In this document: positions 53,201 through 63,131 of the stretch, in pieces
Layout of the letters: the number at the start of each line of letters is the position of its first letter
How positions within the stretch are numbered: position 1 is the stretch's first letter
Source: Plecoglossus altivelis
Lineage: Eukaryota; Chordata; Actinopteri; Osmeriformes; Plecoglossidae
DNA: 64,000 bases
Assembly (NCBI GenBank): GCA_036571765.1
Contig: BROE01000001.1
Coordinates: 13,203,978 to 13,267,977 of the forward strand
Direction of reading: 5' to 3'
The notes under the pieces: model-generated
Databases searched by the model: none
Told to the model about the DNA's origin: nothing
The model's input: the letters and a program-made list of their open reading frames with translations, nothing else
Translations under genes and position numbers: made by a program

Positions 53201-55885
53201 CTGGTGGTGAACTGATGACTGGCCTGGCTGAGACTGGCCGGACCTGCACAGGGAGCTGGACTACAGATGTCAGTGTGTGTGGCCAGCGTGTTAAAGTGTG
53301 TGTGTCGTTGTGTGCTGGACCATGTGTGTCTGTCCTGTACTGTGTGTGTGTGTGCTGCTGCCTTGGCCCAGTGTTCACAGACCCAGCATAGTACCCAACC
53401 AGCGTCAGGAGCAACATGCTAAGGACTCCAGATTGCAGCCAGCCAATCCAGATGGAAGCAGACGCGAACAAGCCATCTACCGTGAGCAAGCCTCACTCAG
53501 ACCTGCAAACAGCAGCAGATGCCGAGCAGACGCTCCAACAGCGAGTGGTGTATCACTTTCCATTCGACTTACAAATACTCAGTAGAACACCCAACTGTGC
53601 AGGCCAGCAGCAGCAACAACAGCAGGCAAACAGGACATCCACCGCTAACAGCACACAGGTCAGACACCTGCTTCTGTCTGCCTCGCTCTGTCCCTGACTG
53701 TGATGCTGTAACTCGCCCTCCTTTTTCTTTTTCCCCCCCCCACCCCCCCTCTCTTCCTCTCTCCCCCCCCTCTCTCTCCTGGTAATAGCTGTACTCACTC
53801 TCTCTCCCTCTCTCTCTCTCTCCCCCCCAGGGTCTGGTGTCCAAGACGTTGGACTCGGCCAGCGCCCAGTTTGCAGCCTCTGCCCTGGTGTCTACAGACC
53901 AGCTGCTGACCCTCAAGACCAAGGAGGAGGGGATTCTGGGAACTGGAGTGAACGGAGTCCTCTCGCCCTCAGGTAAGACTACATCGCTCTGTCGAGCTCT
54001 GAAACACCTCAAGAGGTTCTCCGATCGAAAAGCGATGGTGACGGAGTCTTAAAGACAGCAGGAAATGGAGCAGAACTTTGTACCAGAGTTGCACTATTCT
54101 CTCTCTCTCTCTCTCGTCTCACACCTCTCTCTCTCTCTCCTTCTCCTCTCCACTCTCTCTCTCTCTCTTCTCTCTCTACATCACAAAAACTTCTATCTCA
54201 GCCACATCATTCTTCGTAACAGTCTATACACCCTCGTGCGCTCTACCACTCTCTCTCACTACTTCACCTCTCTCTCCTCTCACACTCTCTTCCTCCTCCT
54301 CTCTCCTCTACTCCACACTCCTCTCTACGCCATCTGATACTCCCTCTCCTTCTCTCATCTCTCTCTCCACACTTCTCTCTCTCTCTTCTCTCTCTCCCCA
54401 CTCTCTCTCTCTCTCTCACAACTATCGCACAACCTCACGCACACACACACTCATCTCTCTCCTCTTCTCAGCACCTCTCTCTCTCTCTCCTCCACCTGCT
54501 CTCCTCTTCACACTCTCCTTCCTCCTTCTCTCTCACACTCTCTCTCTCTCCTCATCTCTCCTTCACACCTCTCCTCTCTCTCTCTCTCTCCCTCTCCGAG
54601 CCCCCTCTCTCCCTCCTCTCTCATCTCCTCTCTCAGTCATTACTTCTTCGACATCTCGTGCGTGCTCTCTCTCTCCTCTGTCCTCTCCCCTATTGCGCTC
54701 TCCTACATCTCTTCCTCTCTCTCTCTACATACACACATCCACACTCTCTGCTCTCGAGCGACGAGCGAGCGACGTTTAGCTTGGCTATGGAGGATTCGCT
54801 AGCGCCCCCTCTGGCATTGAAACGCAAGCAGTGGGCAATTGTCTGGAAAAGTAGCAAAATGTGACTCCAGTCACCTGATCTGCGTATGTGAAGATAACAC
54901 ACACAGTTTCTGGATGCATTGATACAGTCATCCAGCTGGTTAACAGCCACAAACAACTTCCATCACTTCAACTTTGTCACTTTCCAACAACCAATCAGAT
55001 GAGCTTCCTGTGTGGATTAGTTAGCATCACAAAGGGTTTCATACGCTGTGAAAGTTTTTGCACAGACAAGGAACTTACTTTGACAGGAAGGTGCTTACGT
55101 TCAACATATAGGAATCTTAAATAAGTAGGGTGCAAATACAACTAATACTATTAGGTACTAAGTCTAACTAATACTGATGGGTACTAAGTCTAACTAATAC
55201 TAACAGGCTGAAATCTAACAAACCAAGGTGAAGCATCTCTGGATTGAATACTGCTTCTTGATTTCAGTGAGCCTTAATCCGTAGGAGACGTAATCTACAT
55301 GTATTCAATCAAGGATTAAGGGCCCAATTCAATTAATACATATATAATAGCTATGGTGTACAATGATTGTAACCCCGCCCCTTTCTCTCCCTCCTCCAGG
55401 CGTCTACAAGAGCCTACACCTCTCTAGTACGCCCTCCCCCACCTTCCTCCACCCCTCCTCCACGGTCGCCCATAGCAACAACAACGGCACGCCCCACCCC
55501 CTGTCCTCCACCACTCAGGTTCTGACGGGGAACGGCAGTAACCTCCGTTTGAGCGCCAACGCCGCCGCCGCCCTCAGCAAGCAGCGGCATCACATCCCCC
55601 GGGCGCTCAGCGCCGTGTCCACATCCGCCTTAAAGCTGGCCGCCAGCGCCAACTGTCAGATGCCCAAGGTGACCGCCGCCACGGGCGGGCTGGAGATGGT
55701 GCCAAGGTGAGGGGGAAGACGGCTTTCACGGTCGGTGGAGGTCAACCGTGGTTAGAAGAAGGTCATCTAATGTAACGTCTCTGTCTCTGTCTCTCTCTCT
55801 CGTTGGCTGCAGGGAGAGTCTGGACCAAGACAAGCCGCCCCTCAACAGCCTATCAGACAACACAGTGGCCATGGAAGTGACGTAG
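39212..55885 (+). CDS. epc1: Enhancer of polycomb homolog 1
   Basis: Nuclear scaffold subunit of the NuA4/TIP60 histone acetyltransferase complex; its N-terminal EPcA region holds the catalytic piccolo module. Exons: 39212-39364, about 45131-45312 (damaged), 46966-47111, 47359-47565, 47843-47991, 48936-49092, about 49938-50081 (damaged), 50821-50910, 51026-51174, 51829-52226, 53372-53658 (damaged 5' end), 53831-53972, 55400-55706, 55813-55885. Phases agree at all undamaged junctions. The start MSKLSFRARALDASKPLP, the EPcA core and the end NTVAMEVT fit EPC1 better than EPC2. The three damaged exons carry scattered small indels, as expected from unpolished long reads; read literally the gene would be broken, but intact flanking exons and splice sites argue for a working gene. 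Confidence 0.93.
41145..41240. repeat. (CT)n/(CA)n compound microsatellite
   Basis: Alternating ctctct and cacaca runs, about 95 bases. Confidence 0.9.
42570..42880. repeat. CT-rich minisatellite
   Basis: Repeats of cctctcttcctctccccttt and related units, about 310 bases. Confidence 0.85.
43666..44205. repeat. 38-base minisatellite in EPC1 intron 1
   Basis: About 14 units. The unit is ggtggacgtttggtctgcat followed by ccagtctgctacctggca. A single divergent copy lies 650 bases upstream at 42981-43018. The unit length is not a multiple of three, so all three frames stay open; none of these ORFs is a gene. Confidence 0.95.
44969..44987. repeat. Run of 19 G
   Basis: Uninterrupted G run next to a GC-rich patch. 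It sits at the edge of the poorly resolved stretch that holds damaged exon 2. Confidence 0.9.
45131..45312 (+). CDS. epc1: EPC1 exon 2, damaged copy
   Basis: The family's second exon (about 54 codons) is found only in broken form. Landmarks in order: gagccatcatctgca (EHHLQ), cagcag near 45149, gagagacagcatggt (RDSMV) near 45172, tacgagtc (YES) near 45243, gggacttcaggat (GDFRM) near 45266, and attcacatg (IHM) at 45299-45307. It ends aggc/gtgagt at 45312, giving the phase-1 C required by exon 3. It is about 20 bases longer than expected, through scattered small insertions, with stops in all frames. Confidence 0.6.
45313..46965. other. EPC1 intron 2
   Basis: No exon recognised. The stretch up to about 46650 lacks clean repeats and looks like unpolished sequence. 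A 15-base repeat lies at 46498-46575. Confidence 0.5.
46498..46575. repeat. 15-base tandem repeat, five units
   Basis: Units of ggcgcccatctcggt, near perfect. The Gly-Ala-His-Leu frame it creates is not a gene. Confidence 0.92.
46966..47111 (+). CDS. epc1: EPC1 exon 3: EPcA domain
   Basis: Completes a Pro codon, then FSLDTEQPDYDLDMEDEAF, LKKKMEITFLQFEEMIDRLE and KGSGQQ. Acceptor tgcag, phase 1 to 0. Donor cag/gtgagc. Confidence 0.96.
47359..47565 (+). CDS. epc1: EPC1 exon 4: EPcA domain
   Basis: Encodes LVSLQEAKLLLKEDDELIQE, then KRKSCQSG and DPYVAFRRRTEKMQTRK. Phase 0 to 0. Acceptor catcag, donor aag/gtgatt. Confidence 0.97.
47843..47991 (+). CDS. epc1: EPC1 exon 5: EPcA domain, basic helix
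   Basis: Encodes NRKNDEASYEKMLKLRRDL, then TILEMIKRREKSKRELLHL and EVVEK. A strongly charged helical stretch. Donor ag/gtgagc, phase 2. Confidence 0.97.
47996..48475. repeat. Two minisatellites abutting EPC1 donor
   Basis: First about three units of gcacagctgggggcgggctg (26-base unit), then about 16 units of roughly 24 bases built from acctgtggtcaggctggtta. Starts 4 bases after the donor at 47992. Confidence 0.92.
48936..49092 (+). CDS. epc1: EPC1 exon 6
   Basis: Encodes NGMADFGGEIMAELLAQRAL, then YSIPLVPLTNSNQY and DYKSK. Phase 2 to 0. The acceptor ctccag follows a CT minisatellite (48840-48930). Donor aag/gtacgc. Confidence 0.94.
49145..49370. repeat. (GGAT)n and TTGGTTGG minisatellite
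   Basis: Blocks of ggatggatggat alternate with ggttggtgttggttgg, about 225 bases, starting some 50 bases after the donor at 49093. Confidence 0.88.
49938..50081 (+). CDS. epc1: EPC1 exon 7, damaged copy
   Basis: The family's linker exon survives with small indels. Landmarks: gagagcgggttgtcc near 49941, gtgttgctgctgtcgtcggg (VLLLSSG) at 49984-50003, ctgtggcccgtcagtattac (with a base missing, SVAPSVF) near 50011, aaggactgaac (KDLN), and tacgacttcc...gatgaagccctctcag (YDFP..DEALSQ) at 50045-50081. Donor cag/gtaggg, phase 0. Single-base losses break the frame. Neighbouring exons leave exactly this gap in the protein. Confidence 0.65.
50100..50575. repeat. (CT)n-rich minisatellite
   Basis: Repeats of tctctctccctgccactgtc and related units, starting soon after the donor at 50082. 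Confidence 0.85.
50578..50692. repeat. 19-20-base tandem repeat
   Basis: Six units of actagggtaaggcctactg. Confidence 0.92.
50821..50910 (+). CDS. epc1: EPC1 exon 8
   Basis: Encodes MHSGSSEAEEENDPDGAYAF then RRKAGCQYYA. Phase 0 to 0. Acceptor cttgcag, donor gct/gtgagt. Confidence 0.96.
51026..51174 (+). CDS. epc1: EPC1 exon 9
   Basis: Encodes ARSERGGSWPWCSPAEGGPG, then KRYRYCLTTLTVPRRCLG and RRRLGRGG. Phase 0 to 2. Acceptor gacag, donor ag/gtaagc. Confidence 0.96.
51245..51535. repeat. Minisatellite carrying donor-like motifs
   Basis: About a dozen units of 20-30 bases, many reading ggggaggtaagttacaggag or gagatgtaagttacaggagg. Several contain aggtaagtt, which matches the 5' splice-site consensus. 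Confidence 0.9.
51829..52226 (+). CDS. epc1: EPC1 exon 10
   Basis: Encodes ILLDRAHTDYDNIFHGLDPE, LSPVHKFSSTSEPNTSD, a Ser/Pro-rich insert, ADLSQLLLNIKACRWRHFRP, then a less conserved Ser/Gly-rich end. Phase 2 to 1. Acceptor ctccag after a CT minisatellite (51655-51825), donor g/gtgagt. The Ser run comes from a tcc repeat not present in mammals. Confidence 0.95.
52240..52450. repeat. (CT)n(GT)n tract
   Basis: About 210 bases of tctctctgtgtctctc, beginning about 14 bases after the donor at 52227. Confidence 0.88.
53372..53658 (+). CDS. epc1: EPC1 exon 11, Gln-rich, damaged 5' end
   Basis: Enters in phase 1 after ttggcccag. The first bases spell ttcacagac (FTD), then carry a TAG at 53389-53391. 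The family-like stretch QRQEQHAKDSRLQ is readable only in a shifted frame. From about 53440 the entry frame is clean through QMEADANKPSTVSKPHSDL and a Gln run to QANRTSTANSTQ, where the next exon joins in phase 0. Matches the Gln-rich region of vertebrate EPC1 at both ends. Donor cag/gtcaga is weak. Confidence 0.7.
53831..53972 (+). CDS. epc1: EPC1 exon 12: start of C-terminal domain
   Basis: Encodes GLVSKTLDSASAQFAASALV, then STDQLLTLKTKEE and GTGVNGVLSPS. Beginning of the conserved enhancer-of-polycomb C-terminal domain. Phase 0 to 1. Acceptor cccag, donor g/gtaaga. Confidence 0.96.
54090..54740. repeat. Long (CT)n-rich tract in EPC1 intron
   Basis: About 650 bases of ctctctctc with short interruptions. 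Reading frames here are Leu/Ser repeat artefacts. Confidence 0.88.
55211..55345. repeat. Interspersed repeat, copy 1
   Basis: A 130-base block with gtgagccttaatcc and ggattaagggcc as inverted halves. A diverged copy lies at 60733-60870. It resembles a small palindromic element. Confidence 0.75.
55400..55706 (+). CDS. epc1: EPC1 exon 13: C-terminal domain
   Basis: Encodes GVYKSLHLSSTPSPT, a Ser/Asn/His-rich stretch, TTQVLTGNGSNLRLS, a short Ala run, then HHIPRALSAVSTSALKLAAS. Phase 1 to 2. Acceptor ctccag, donor ag/gtgagg. Confidence 0.95.
55813..55885 (+). CDS. epc1: EPC1 last exon
   Basis: Completes Arg, then ESLDQDKPPLNSLSDNTVAM and EVT with stop TAG at 55883-55885. The ending NTVAMEVT is the conserved EPC1 C-terminus. 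Acceptor gctgcag. Confidence 0.96.
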
Positions 55886-57260
55886 CCCCGCCCCCCCCAC
55901 CCTGAGACAGCTGGGACCCCTGGGGGGAGGGGGCGGGGCCAGGTCAGGTGCTATGCATTGTCAGAAAGAGAGAGAGAGAGAGAGACGTGTTGGATGCAAG
56001 AGACGGCAGGAGACGGGGGCGGCACGCCGTTTCCGAGGCAACCGGGGAGAAGGGGGGGATTGCAATGCTCGTCTTGTATACACACACACACACAACAATT
56101 CTGGCCCACCCCCACCCTCCCCCTTTTTCCCCTCCCTAATTTGTTTTTGTTTATAAGAGATATCAATGTCTGTAAATTATGAATATTGCAATTATATGTA
56201 CAGTACTGCATATTTGTAATGCCCCCTTAAAGCCCTTGTGTACATGACATGACTTGAATACAGAATTTGTTCATTTGTGATGTTTTTGCACTTGGGATGA
56301 AATTAAAAAGAAGAAGAAAAAAAAACTGAAAAAAAGCGACATACTGGCAGTGTTGTGAGTGCAGCCCCATCATGGATGACATCATGAATGGCATCATGGA
56401 TGACATCACCGGGGCAGACCCTGACCTTTTAGCTATTTATTGTGCCGTGTTTACAAAAAAAACAAAACAACTTTGTTTCTTTGACCTTGTTTGTTTGTTT
56501 GTTTTTGTTTTGTTTTTTTTGTACGTTGGACCCTCATTGGCCCCTGTGGTGTAGTCGGCATGAAGATGTGATGGATATGAACGTGTCTGTAGTTTTGTTA
56601 GTGGTGAAAACAGAGAGGCTCTATAGGTTGCTTGGAGTTGGAGTCTGTCAGCGGTGGAGGTCTGTCTGAGTGTGTACACAGCAGGGAAGGGTGGGGGTGG
56701 GGGTGGGGGAGGAGGAGCGGAGGTTTGGTGAAGTTCTTATCGGTTTGTCAGTGAGTAATCATTATTGCGACGATCTTCCGTTCAAATAGTTCTTGAGACC
56801 AGTAACTATACAGGGTGTCTCCTCTCAGAAGTTATGGCTGCTTCTGAATGATCTAAGCACTTTTTCTTTTTTTCTTTTCTTTTTTTTTTTAGCAGATTCC
56901 CCCGCACCCCACACATTTTGTGAAAGAAATCGAGTTATTTTTGTATCCCTCTTTTTGGATAATGATTGTATGTTCCTCATAGAAAGACTTCATTCTATTG
57001 TTACTTGTTGAACCAAACAGGAAAAAAAGAAAATAACTATAAGGGAGAAAAATGCAGTAAAACATTCTACATTTTTATCATTCCAATTTATACGCAATGA
57101 AAAAGAAAAAAATGTATTTAACAAAAACCAATAATTCTTTTTTTTTTTTCTTAGTTTTTTTTTCCAGAAGGCTGCGAAGCCTTGAAACACAAAATAACGT
57201 TTCTCGGTGCCTTTCTCTGGAAAAAAAAAGAGAATAAATAAAACGTGAGCTCTCTTCTGT
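55886..57260 (+). other. epc1: EPC1 3'UTR (inferred)
   Basis: AT-rich with many A and T runs. It ends by inference after AATAAATAAA at 57233-57242; a further AATAAA near 57443 is an alternative. Confidence 0.55.
57233..57242 (+). promoter_or_regulatory. Polyadenylation signal, candidate for EPC1
   Basis: Overlapping AATAAATAAA, followed by cgtgagctctcttctgtg. Confidence 0.5.
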
Positions 57261-57496
57261 GAAGAGTCTGATTCTGATCAAGGCTGCAAGTAGTTTGATG
57301 TTGTCTGTACTACTTCCTGAACGCTGGTTCCTGTGGCCTGATTGGTTCACGAGGTTTTGCTTTTCTAGACCCCCCCCCCACATTGAAAGATGGATTTAAA
57401 ACAAAAAGACACATCAAATCCCTCTGAATTCTCACAATGGAAATAAAAAAAACCTCCAGGGCATTGTTGTGTTTGGAACAGCATGTCTCTTGTGTT

Positions 57497-57531
<35 letters not shown>

Positions 57532-58797
57532 TGTTAATATGTGGTTGTCATGGTTTTGTAGGAGGTGAGTTGAGATATGTGTGTAGACCAACAGTATAGG
57601 AGCAACATCATCCTATCGCTTGTCTATATGCTGCTAAACACGCATTTGTAGATGAATTCAACCATGAAACCATTTCGAGGAAGTGGACGTTTTTACTTTG
57701 CAGGAACAAGTAAGAACACAACACTAGCCTGACTTTCCCAGAACACAAAAGCCCCAACACACAAAGAATCTCTCCCACTGTAGTACTGGAAGTGTCATAA
57801 AGGCGTTGCCATGGCAGCACAACCTTGCACAACACATACACATCCATTATGAAGGTTTACAAACGGCAGGGTGCGTTCATTGACTAAATCGACCAGGTTT
57901 GAGTTCTTAACAAAGGGTGTTTTTTTCCATTGGCTGACAGAGAGAAGTGGTCCACAGCTGAAGTTGGAATGCGTTTAAAGGTTCAAACTAAGAAACGTAC
58001 ATTGTACTTCTACAATGGAATTTGTCAGATAATGTCTATAATCAGACTAGTTTGACTTTTATCAGAACATCTGGTCCCTTACACGAAAGTCCACTCTTAT
58101 TCAAGCATTGACAGTTACCAACCTGTACACTGGTAATGCATCGGGTTAGCATGTATTGTCCATTTTCAAATTCAAACCTATTTTTCTATTCAATTGTCCA
58201 ACGTGAAATAGTACATTGCAGCTCCAATTCAGGGAGGAGCAATACAATGAAAAAGGAGTGAAGGAGCAGTTTGAAAATGAGTTTGGAGAGCTAGATTATT
58301 TTCTCCCCAGTTTGAAACATTCCTTCATTATTTCTGGACTCCCCCTGAGCTCCATTACGGCTCACCTCTGATGGCCGCTGCCTCCACTTACCAAAAAACA
58401 CCTCATAAAAAGTGCTGACTCCCTGCGACGGTAGCCATTTTGGTCTGGTGTTCTCATTAGTGAGCACCACCACTATCTATGCTTGTGCCGTTTTTGTACC
58501 ACGGAGAACAGAGGTTCTAGGAGGTGATACCCAGACATTCATGCTGGAAGAAGAAGAAGTGGTCAAACCAGTTTCTTAGAACAACAGTGTTGTGTTTCCT
58601 GGTTCTAAGGACTTCCGTGCAGCTGTGACATGGGAACGCAGTACAGCCCGGACATATCTGCATCCAGAGACAGAACAACAGTCTGATCTCTCCTTCATGA
58701 CTCCCAAGAAACCTCTGTCACTTGAACAACCAGCCTGAGTTGTTGCAGGTCAGACAGGCTGAAAAGGCCCTGAGACCAACAGCCCGAGACAGAAATG

Positions 58798-59160
58798 GCT
58801 AACCTTGGTCCTTGAGGGCCACTGTCCTGAAGGTTTTAGATGTTTCCCTCCTCCAGCACACCTGATTCTAATGAATGAGCCATTACCAAGCTCTGTGAAA
58901 GCTTCATAATGACCCTTTATTAGAGTCAGGTGTGCTAGAGCAGGGAAACATCTAAAACCTTCAGGACAGCGGCCCTCGAGGACCAGGATTGGAGACCCCT
59001 GTTTTAGATGTTTCCCTACTCCAGCACACCTGATTCTAATGAAGGGTCGTTATCAGGCTTCCACAGAGCTTGATAACAACTCTTCATTAGACTCAGGTGT
59101 GCTGGAGCAGGGAAACATCTCGAACCTTCAGGACAGCGACCCTCCAGGACCAAGGTAGGC
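58798..59160. mobile_element. Two abutting copies of the palindromic MITE family
   Basis: 58798-59003 is a full copy (cttgagggccactgtcctga to ggattggagacccctg). It passes directly into a second, shorter copy (59002-59160, ttttagatgtttccctactc to accctccaggaccaa). The arrangement suggests nested or adjacent insertion. Confidence 0.8.
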
Positions 59161-59449
59161 CACTCCTGTCCTGAGAGGTATCCTACCCACAGTAGCTGAA
59201 GTCTTTAAACTAGACTAGAAGAAGCCATCCGCTATAGAAACTACAGCACACTCAATCACACACACACTTTGGTAAGGTGTGTGTAGTAAAGTGTGTGTAG
59301 TAAGGTGTGTGTTAGGTAAGGTGTGTGTGTGTTAGGTAAGGTGTGTGTAGTAAGATGTGTGTGTGTGTGTGTTCCAGGTGTGATTTCCACCATGGTCAGC
59401 TACTCCTGTAAGGCGGCCACACGTCGCATGCACCCCTCTCTAGGAGCGG

Positions 59450-59720
59450 ACACACACACACACACACTCACACTCAATCACACACACACACTCACACACA
59501 CACTCAATCACACACACACACACTCAATCACACACACACACTCGCACTCAATCACACACACTCACACACACACACTCACACTCAATCACACACACACACA
59601 CTCAATCACACACACACACTCTCAATCACACACACACACTCACACACACTCACACACACACACACACACACTCAATCACACACACACACACACACACACA
59701 CTCGCACTCAATCACACAAA
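59450..59720. repeat. (CA)n minisatellite with actcaatca spacers
   Basis: Units of acacacacactcaatcac with variable CA length, about 270 bases. Confidence 0.9.
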
Positions 59721-59905
59721 CCTTATCATCACCTCAGGTGAACCTGCAGTTCAGTTCAGAACTACAAGTTCTACCTCACCTCATCGAAAAATAAATAAAT
59801 AAAAACCTCAGAGATAGAAGCAGATAGAGTCTCGCCCATGTCGGAGATAACAGGACACTCAGGGCATTCAGGTGTCAAAGGTGTCAACAAACATTCGCCA
59901 TGAGA

Positions 59906-59946
<41 letters not shown>

Positions 59947-60732
59947 ACACACACATACAGACGTACACAATCTGGCTGTTAAGAATTTCAAGTCAAAATC
60001 CCATTCTTGGTCTTCTGGGATACTTTATAACACGGAGGTCAACTCCGAGAATCTGGCTCTGTTTTTGCTGCTCTGCACAACCATGTTCGCACAATTATAG
60101 TTTCAACTGTGTCAGCAGACTGTTCTAAAAGCAATGTTCTGAGGAAATCCTTTTTTCACTTTCTCCTGGAGGCTGGCTTTCTCTTGTGTCGACGACAGTT
60201 TGAGTTTGGAGGTGGACTTGGCCTCAGGGGAAAACAAATTGAGTGTTATCATTACAAGAGTGTGTGTGTGTGTGTACATTGTGGACTGATGAAAAACTGA
60301 AAGGTGTGTGACTGTATGTGTGTGTGTGTGTGTGAGGGTAAGATTAAGGGGTTGTGTGTTTTTTCAAACGGAAGGAAAAATGATGTGTTCTGAGCTGGAG
60401 ACGGTGTGTTTTCCTGACTAGGATAGTCATTTTGTGCTGTGTGTATGTGTCTGAACTAGGAGTCTTCTCAGAAAGACACGGTCACAGTGGGAGCTTGACG
60501 ATAGCTGCAGCACTTATTTACCTCATCTTCTGACTGACAACAGCACAAAGATATCAAACTAATCTCATTTCCTTCTCTTTTGAATTGAACACCAATGGGC
60601 CAGACTCACAGATGCCCATCTCTCCCTCACACACACGCTATTTCTCTTTTTCTTTCATTCTCTGTCACACACTACTTTTATCTTCTCCTACATCTCTCTG
60701 TCTCTCTCATAAAAACACACCTAAACTGATTT

Positions 60733-60870
60733 AAAATCCTAGCGAACCCTTCGTGGAGCGTCTCTGGGCTGATTACTGCTTGTTGAATTCAGTGAGCCCT
60801 AATCCCTCGTACATTACTCCATCTCTGCATGTATTCATTCAGGGATTAAGGCCCTCGATTCAATTATTCC
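60733..60870. repeat. Interspersed repeat, copy 2
   Basis: Diverged copy of 55211-55345. Shared blocks include tctctgg near the start, cagtgagcc, taatcc, atgtattca and gattcaatt. Confidence 0.75.
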
Positions 60871-62830
60871 CGTGTGGGAGTACAAGAGAAACGACAGGCG
60901 TGTAAAATCCCATCTCAGCAGGATTCTCTTGTGGGCGCAGTAGGCTTCCAGTGAAGATGAGGATATTGGTATTTGATCTGGTTATACGCTAAATGTCAGC
61001 GGATTCACAGAAAATGGTTGTCTGATGCCATCTAGTGGTGTGTAACGGTACACGAATCGCTAAAAACACAAAATGGAACACTTAAATGTCAAAGAACTTA
61101 TGAAGGTTTTTGAACAACTGACTTTTGACAAATGGCCTAAAAAAATCACACAAACTTTCCCGCGAATCCACACGATAAGCACAAAAAAAATACATATTTT
61201 TGACTCACCGCGTATAAATACTTATGCAAAATTCGATGTCTGGGATGAAGTGACATCAGCCACTCGACAATCAGTTCCTGTGTTCCCGCCTCTTCCACAT
61301 CACCCACCGTCGGAGTGCTCGAGGTGTGGGTGCTCAAACGAGCATGTGACCTCGGTTGTACATACATGCACGTGTGACCATGAAATGTGGGCGTCATGGT
61401 TGTCTGTCACTATGCACAACAGTTGGGTATCATTTATTAATCATTGTGAGAGAGCTGATTATCGGAGGCGGAAGTGACAGATGGGATGTTAAGACTCCAC
61501 TTGTCTGGCGTATATGAGTTATGTTCATATATTTGTCTCCCATCTCTCTTCCGGAGTGATCAAGTAACGTCCAAGTAACTCGATGCACAATTCAATTGAA
61601 TAACCACATGACATTGTTGACATGGTGCGCATTTTTGTGTACCTAACTTTGCAAAAAAAAGTTTTTACATCGGCACTTAATTACGGGCACATAATGATGA
61701 TTATAGTACGAGCGAAGATAGAGCAGGCCAAAAATTGGGAACGTAGAGGGATGAAGATATGATTGAGAATGGAGAATGAGGGAGGTGAGAATATAGAAGA
61801 GGTTGAGTAATAAATAATAATTCAAGAGATAGTCACAACTAATCTTAAAGTACATTTATCCTTCGTGGGAGACATGAGGTCATCTTCTAACTGACGCCTG
61901 GAGGCTGATGCACGTCCAGTTGGACCTGTTCTCCATGGAAACCGGAAAAACTATATCCCTGGTCAACACAGCACGGATGACCTCACGGATCATAAATAGC
62001 TGTGGGGAAGCTCCTCCACCCATTACAGCACGTTTCTATGGCAGCAAGCTTCTTATGGTGTTTGAGATTGACATTCCAGACCACAGTCCAGCCCGACGCC
62101 AGCGTGTGTAGATAGTTTTGAAACTAACACCATATACGAAATCTACAAGTGGTAAAGCTAACCACTATTATCAAGAAAGGCTTTGCTTGAACCGTAGGGG
62201 TGGAGATTTGTCTTGTGAAGTAGCCAGGGAAACAAACAATCATGACAATTGAAGTTGGAATCACCGACTAACTCATACCCCTGTAAGAGATTCTTGTAAT
62301 CTCGTTCTCTTTGTTTAGATTGAACACTAGTTGCGCCAGCTGAGAATCAGGAGAATGACTGTCGCGGCTATAGCAGTGGCCTTCTGACAACTGACAGGAG
62401 CCGCACCCTCCTTAAGTCTCTCGTCTCAGTCAACGACCACTTGCTCTGTCAATCAGTTATGGAATGGACCGCGTGGATCAAAAAATGCCTATATGTTATA
62501 GCTGACAGTGTGGGGATGGGCACTGCCTGTAAAACACTTGTTTCGTTCCGGTGAAGCTCTTCTGTAACATCTGCTGTGTGAGGTCATGATTTTAACACAG
62601 ATTTGAATGCAATTTCACAGTTTCCATTCCCGAAACGCATAATATTGTCTATAAAAATAAATGTCTCGGATTTCGAAGATTCAATCATTTATTTGAAGTC
62701 AGAGATGGAAAACCAATTCAGAACATTATTTTTAGAATTGAGCAAAAAAAAAAAAAAAAAACACGACACAAAATCTGTCTGCTATCAATGTATCATTAAA
62801 TGTTATGTGATTTTAAAATATAAAGTGTAT

Positions 62831-63131
62831 CAGCTAAAATTGCGTGTTGACAACACAGAAGGTGACGTCATTGGGTATACGCGATCCACAGGAGGGGTGA
62901 GCTGGCCAGTGATCCACCGGCATCATGGCTTCCATACTAGAGAGGAAGTGATTTTAGTACACCCTAGAAGAATTAGACATTTTAGCACTGAAAATCTCGC
63001 CGAGTGCTGCTCTTTCCAGACGCAGCGTGGGACAGAGGGGCAGGGGTCCTCTCTCTCTCTACCCCGGGCCTCCCCTTAAACCGGGATATATTTTAATTTT
63101 ATTGTGAATTTGCCTTCGTGAATCGAGAAAG
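62831..63131 (+). promoter_or_regulatory. kif5b: KIF5B promoter and 5'UTR
   Basis: Contains a perfect cAMP-response element TGACGTCA at 62863-62870, followed at once by attgg (inverted CCAAT), and CT-rich leader-like sequence (63048-63060). A YY1-type motif aaagatggcgg overlaps the start codon (63128-63138). Confidence 0.5.

Larger units (their letters stand above)
57261..62830. other. Intergenic region between EPC1 and KIF5B
   Basis: No exon recognised on either strand. Holds palindromic element copies, CA/GT repeats (59270-59380, 59450-59720, 59905-59960) and a repeat block at 60733-60870. Open frames at 61073-61477 (134 codons, Cys-rich end) and 62603-63079 show no family signature. Confidence 0.5.

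Noticed and set aside
53389..53391. EPC1 read as a pseudogene because of the internal stop and frameshifts
   Set aside because: Eleven other exons, their splice sites and phases are intact, and the damage is confined to patches beside simple repeats.
54078..54779. 233-codon Ser/Leu-rich open frame
   Set aside because: Translation of a long (CT)n tract in an EPC1 intron.
61073..61477. 134-codon open frame with a Cys-rich end
   Set aside because: No recognised family, no upstream signals; possibly an old transposon remnant, but not supportable.
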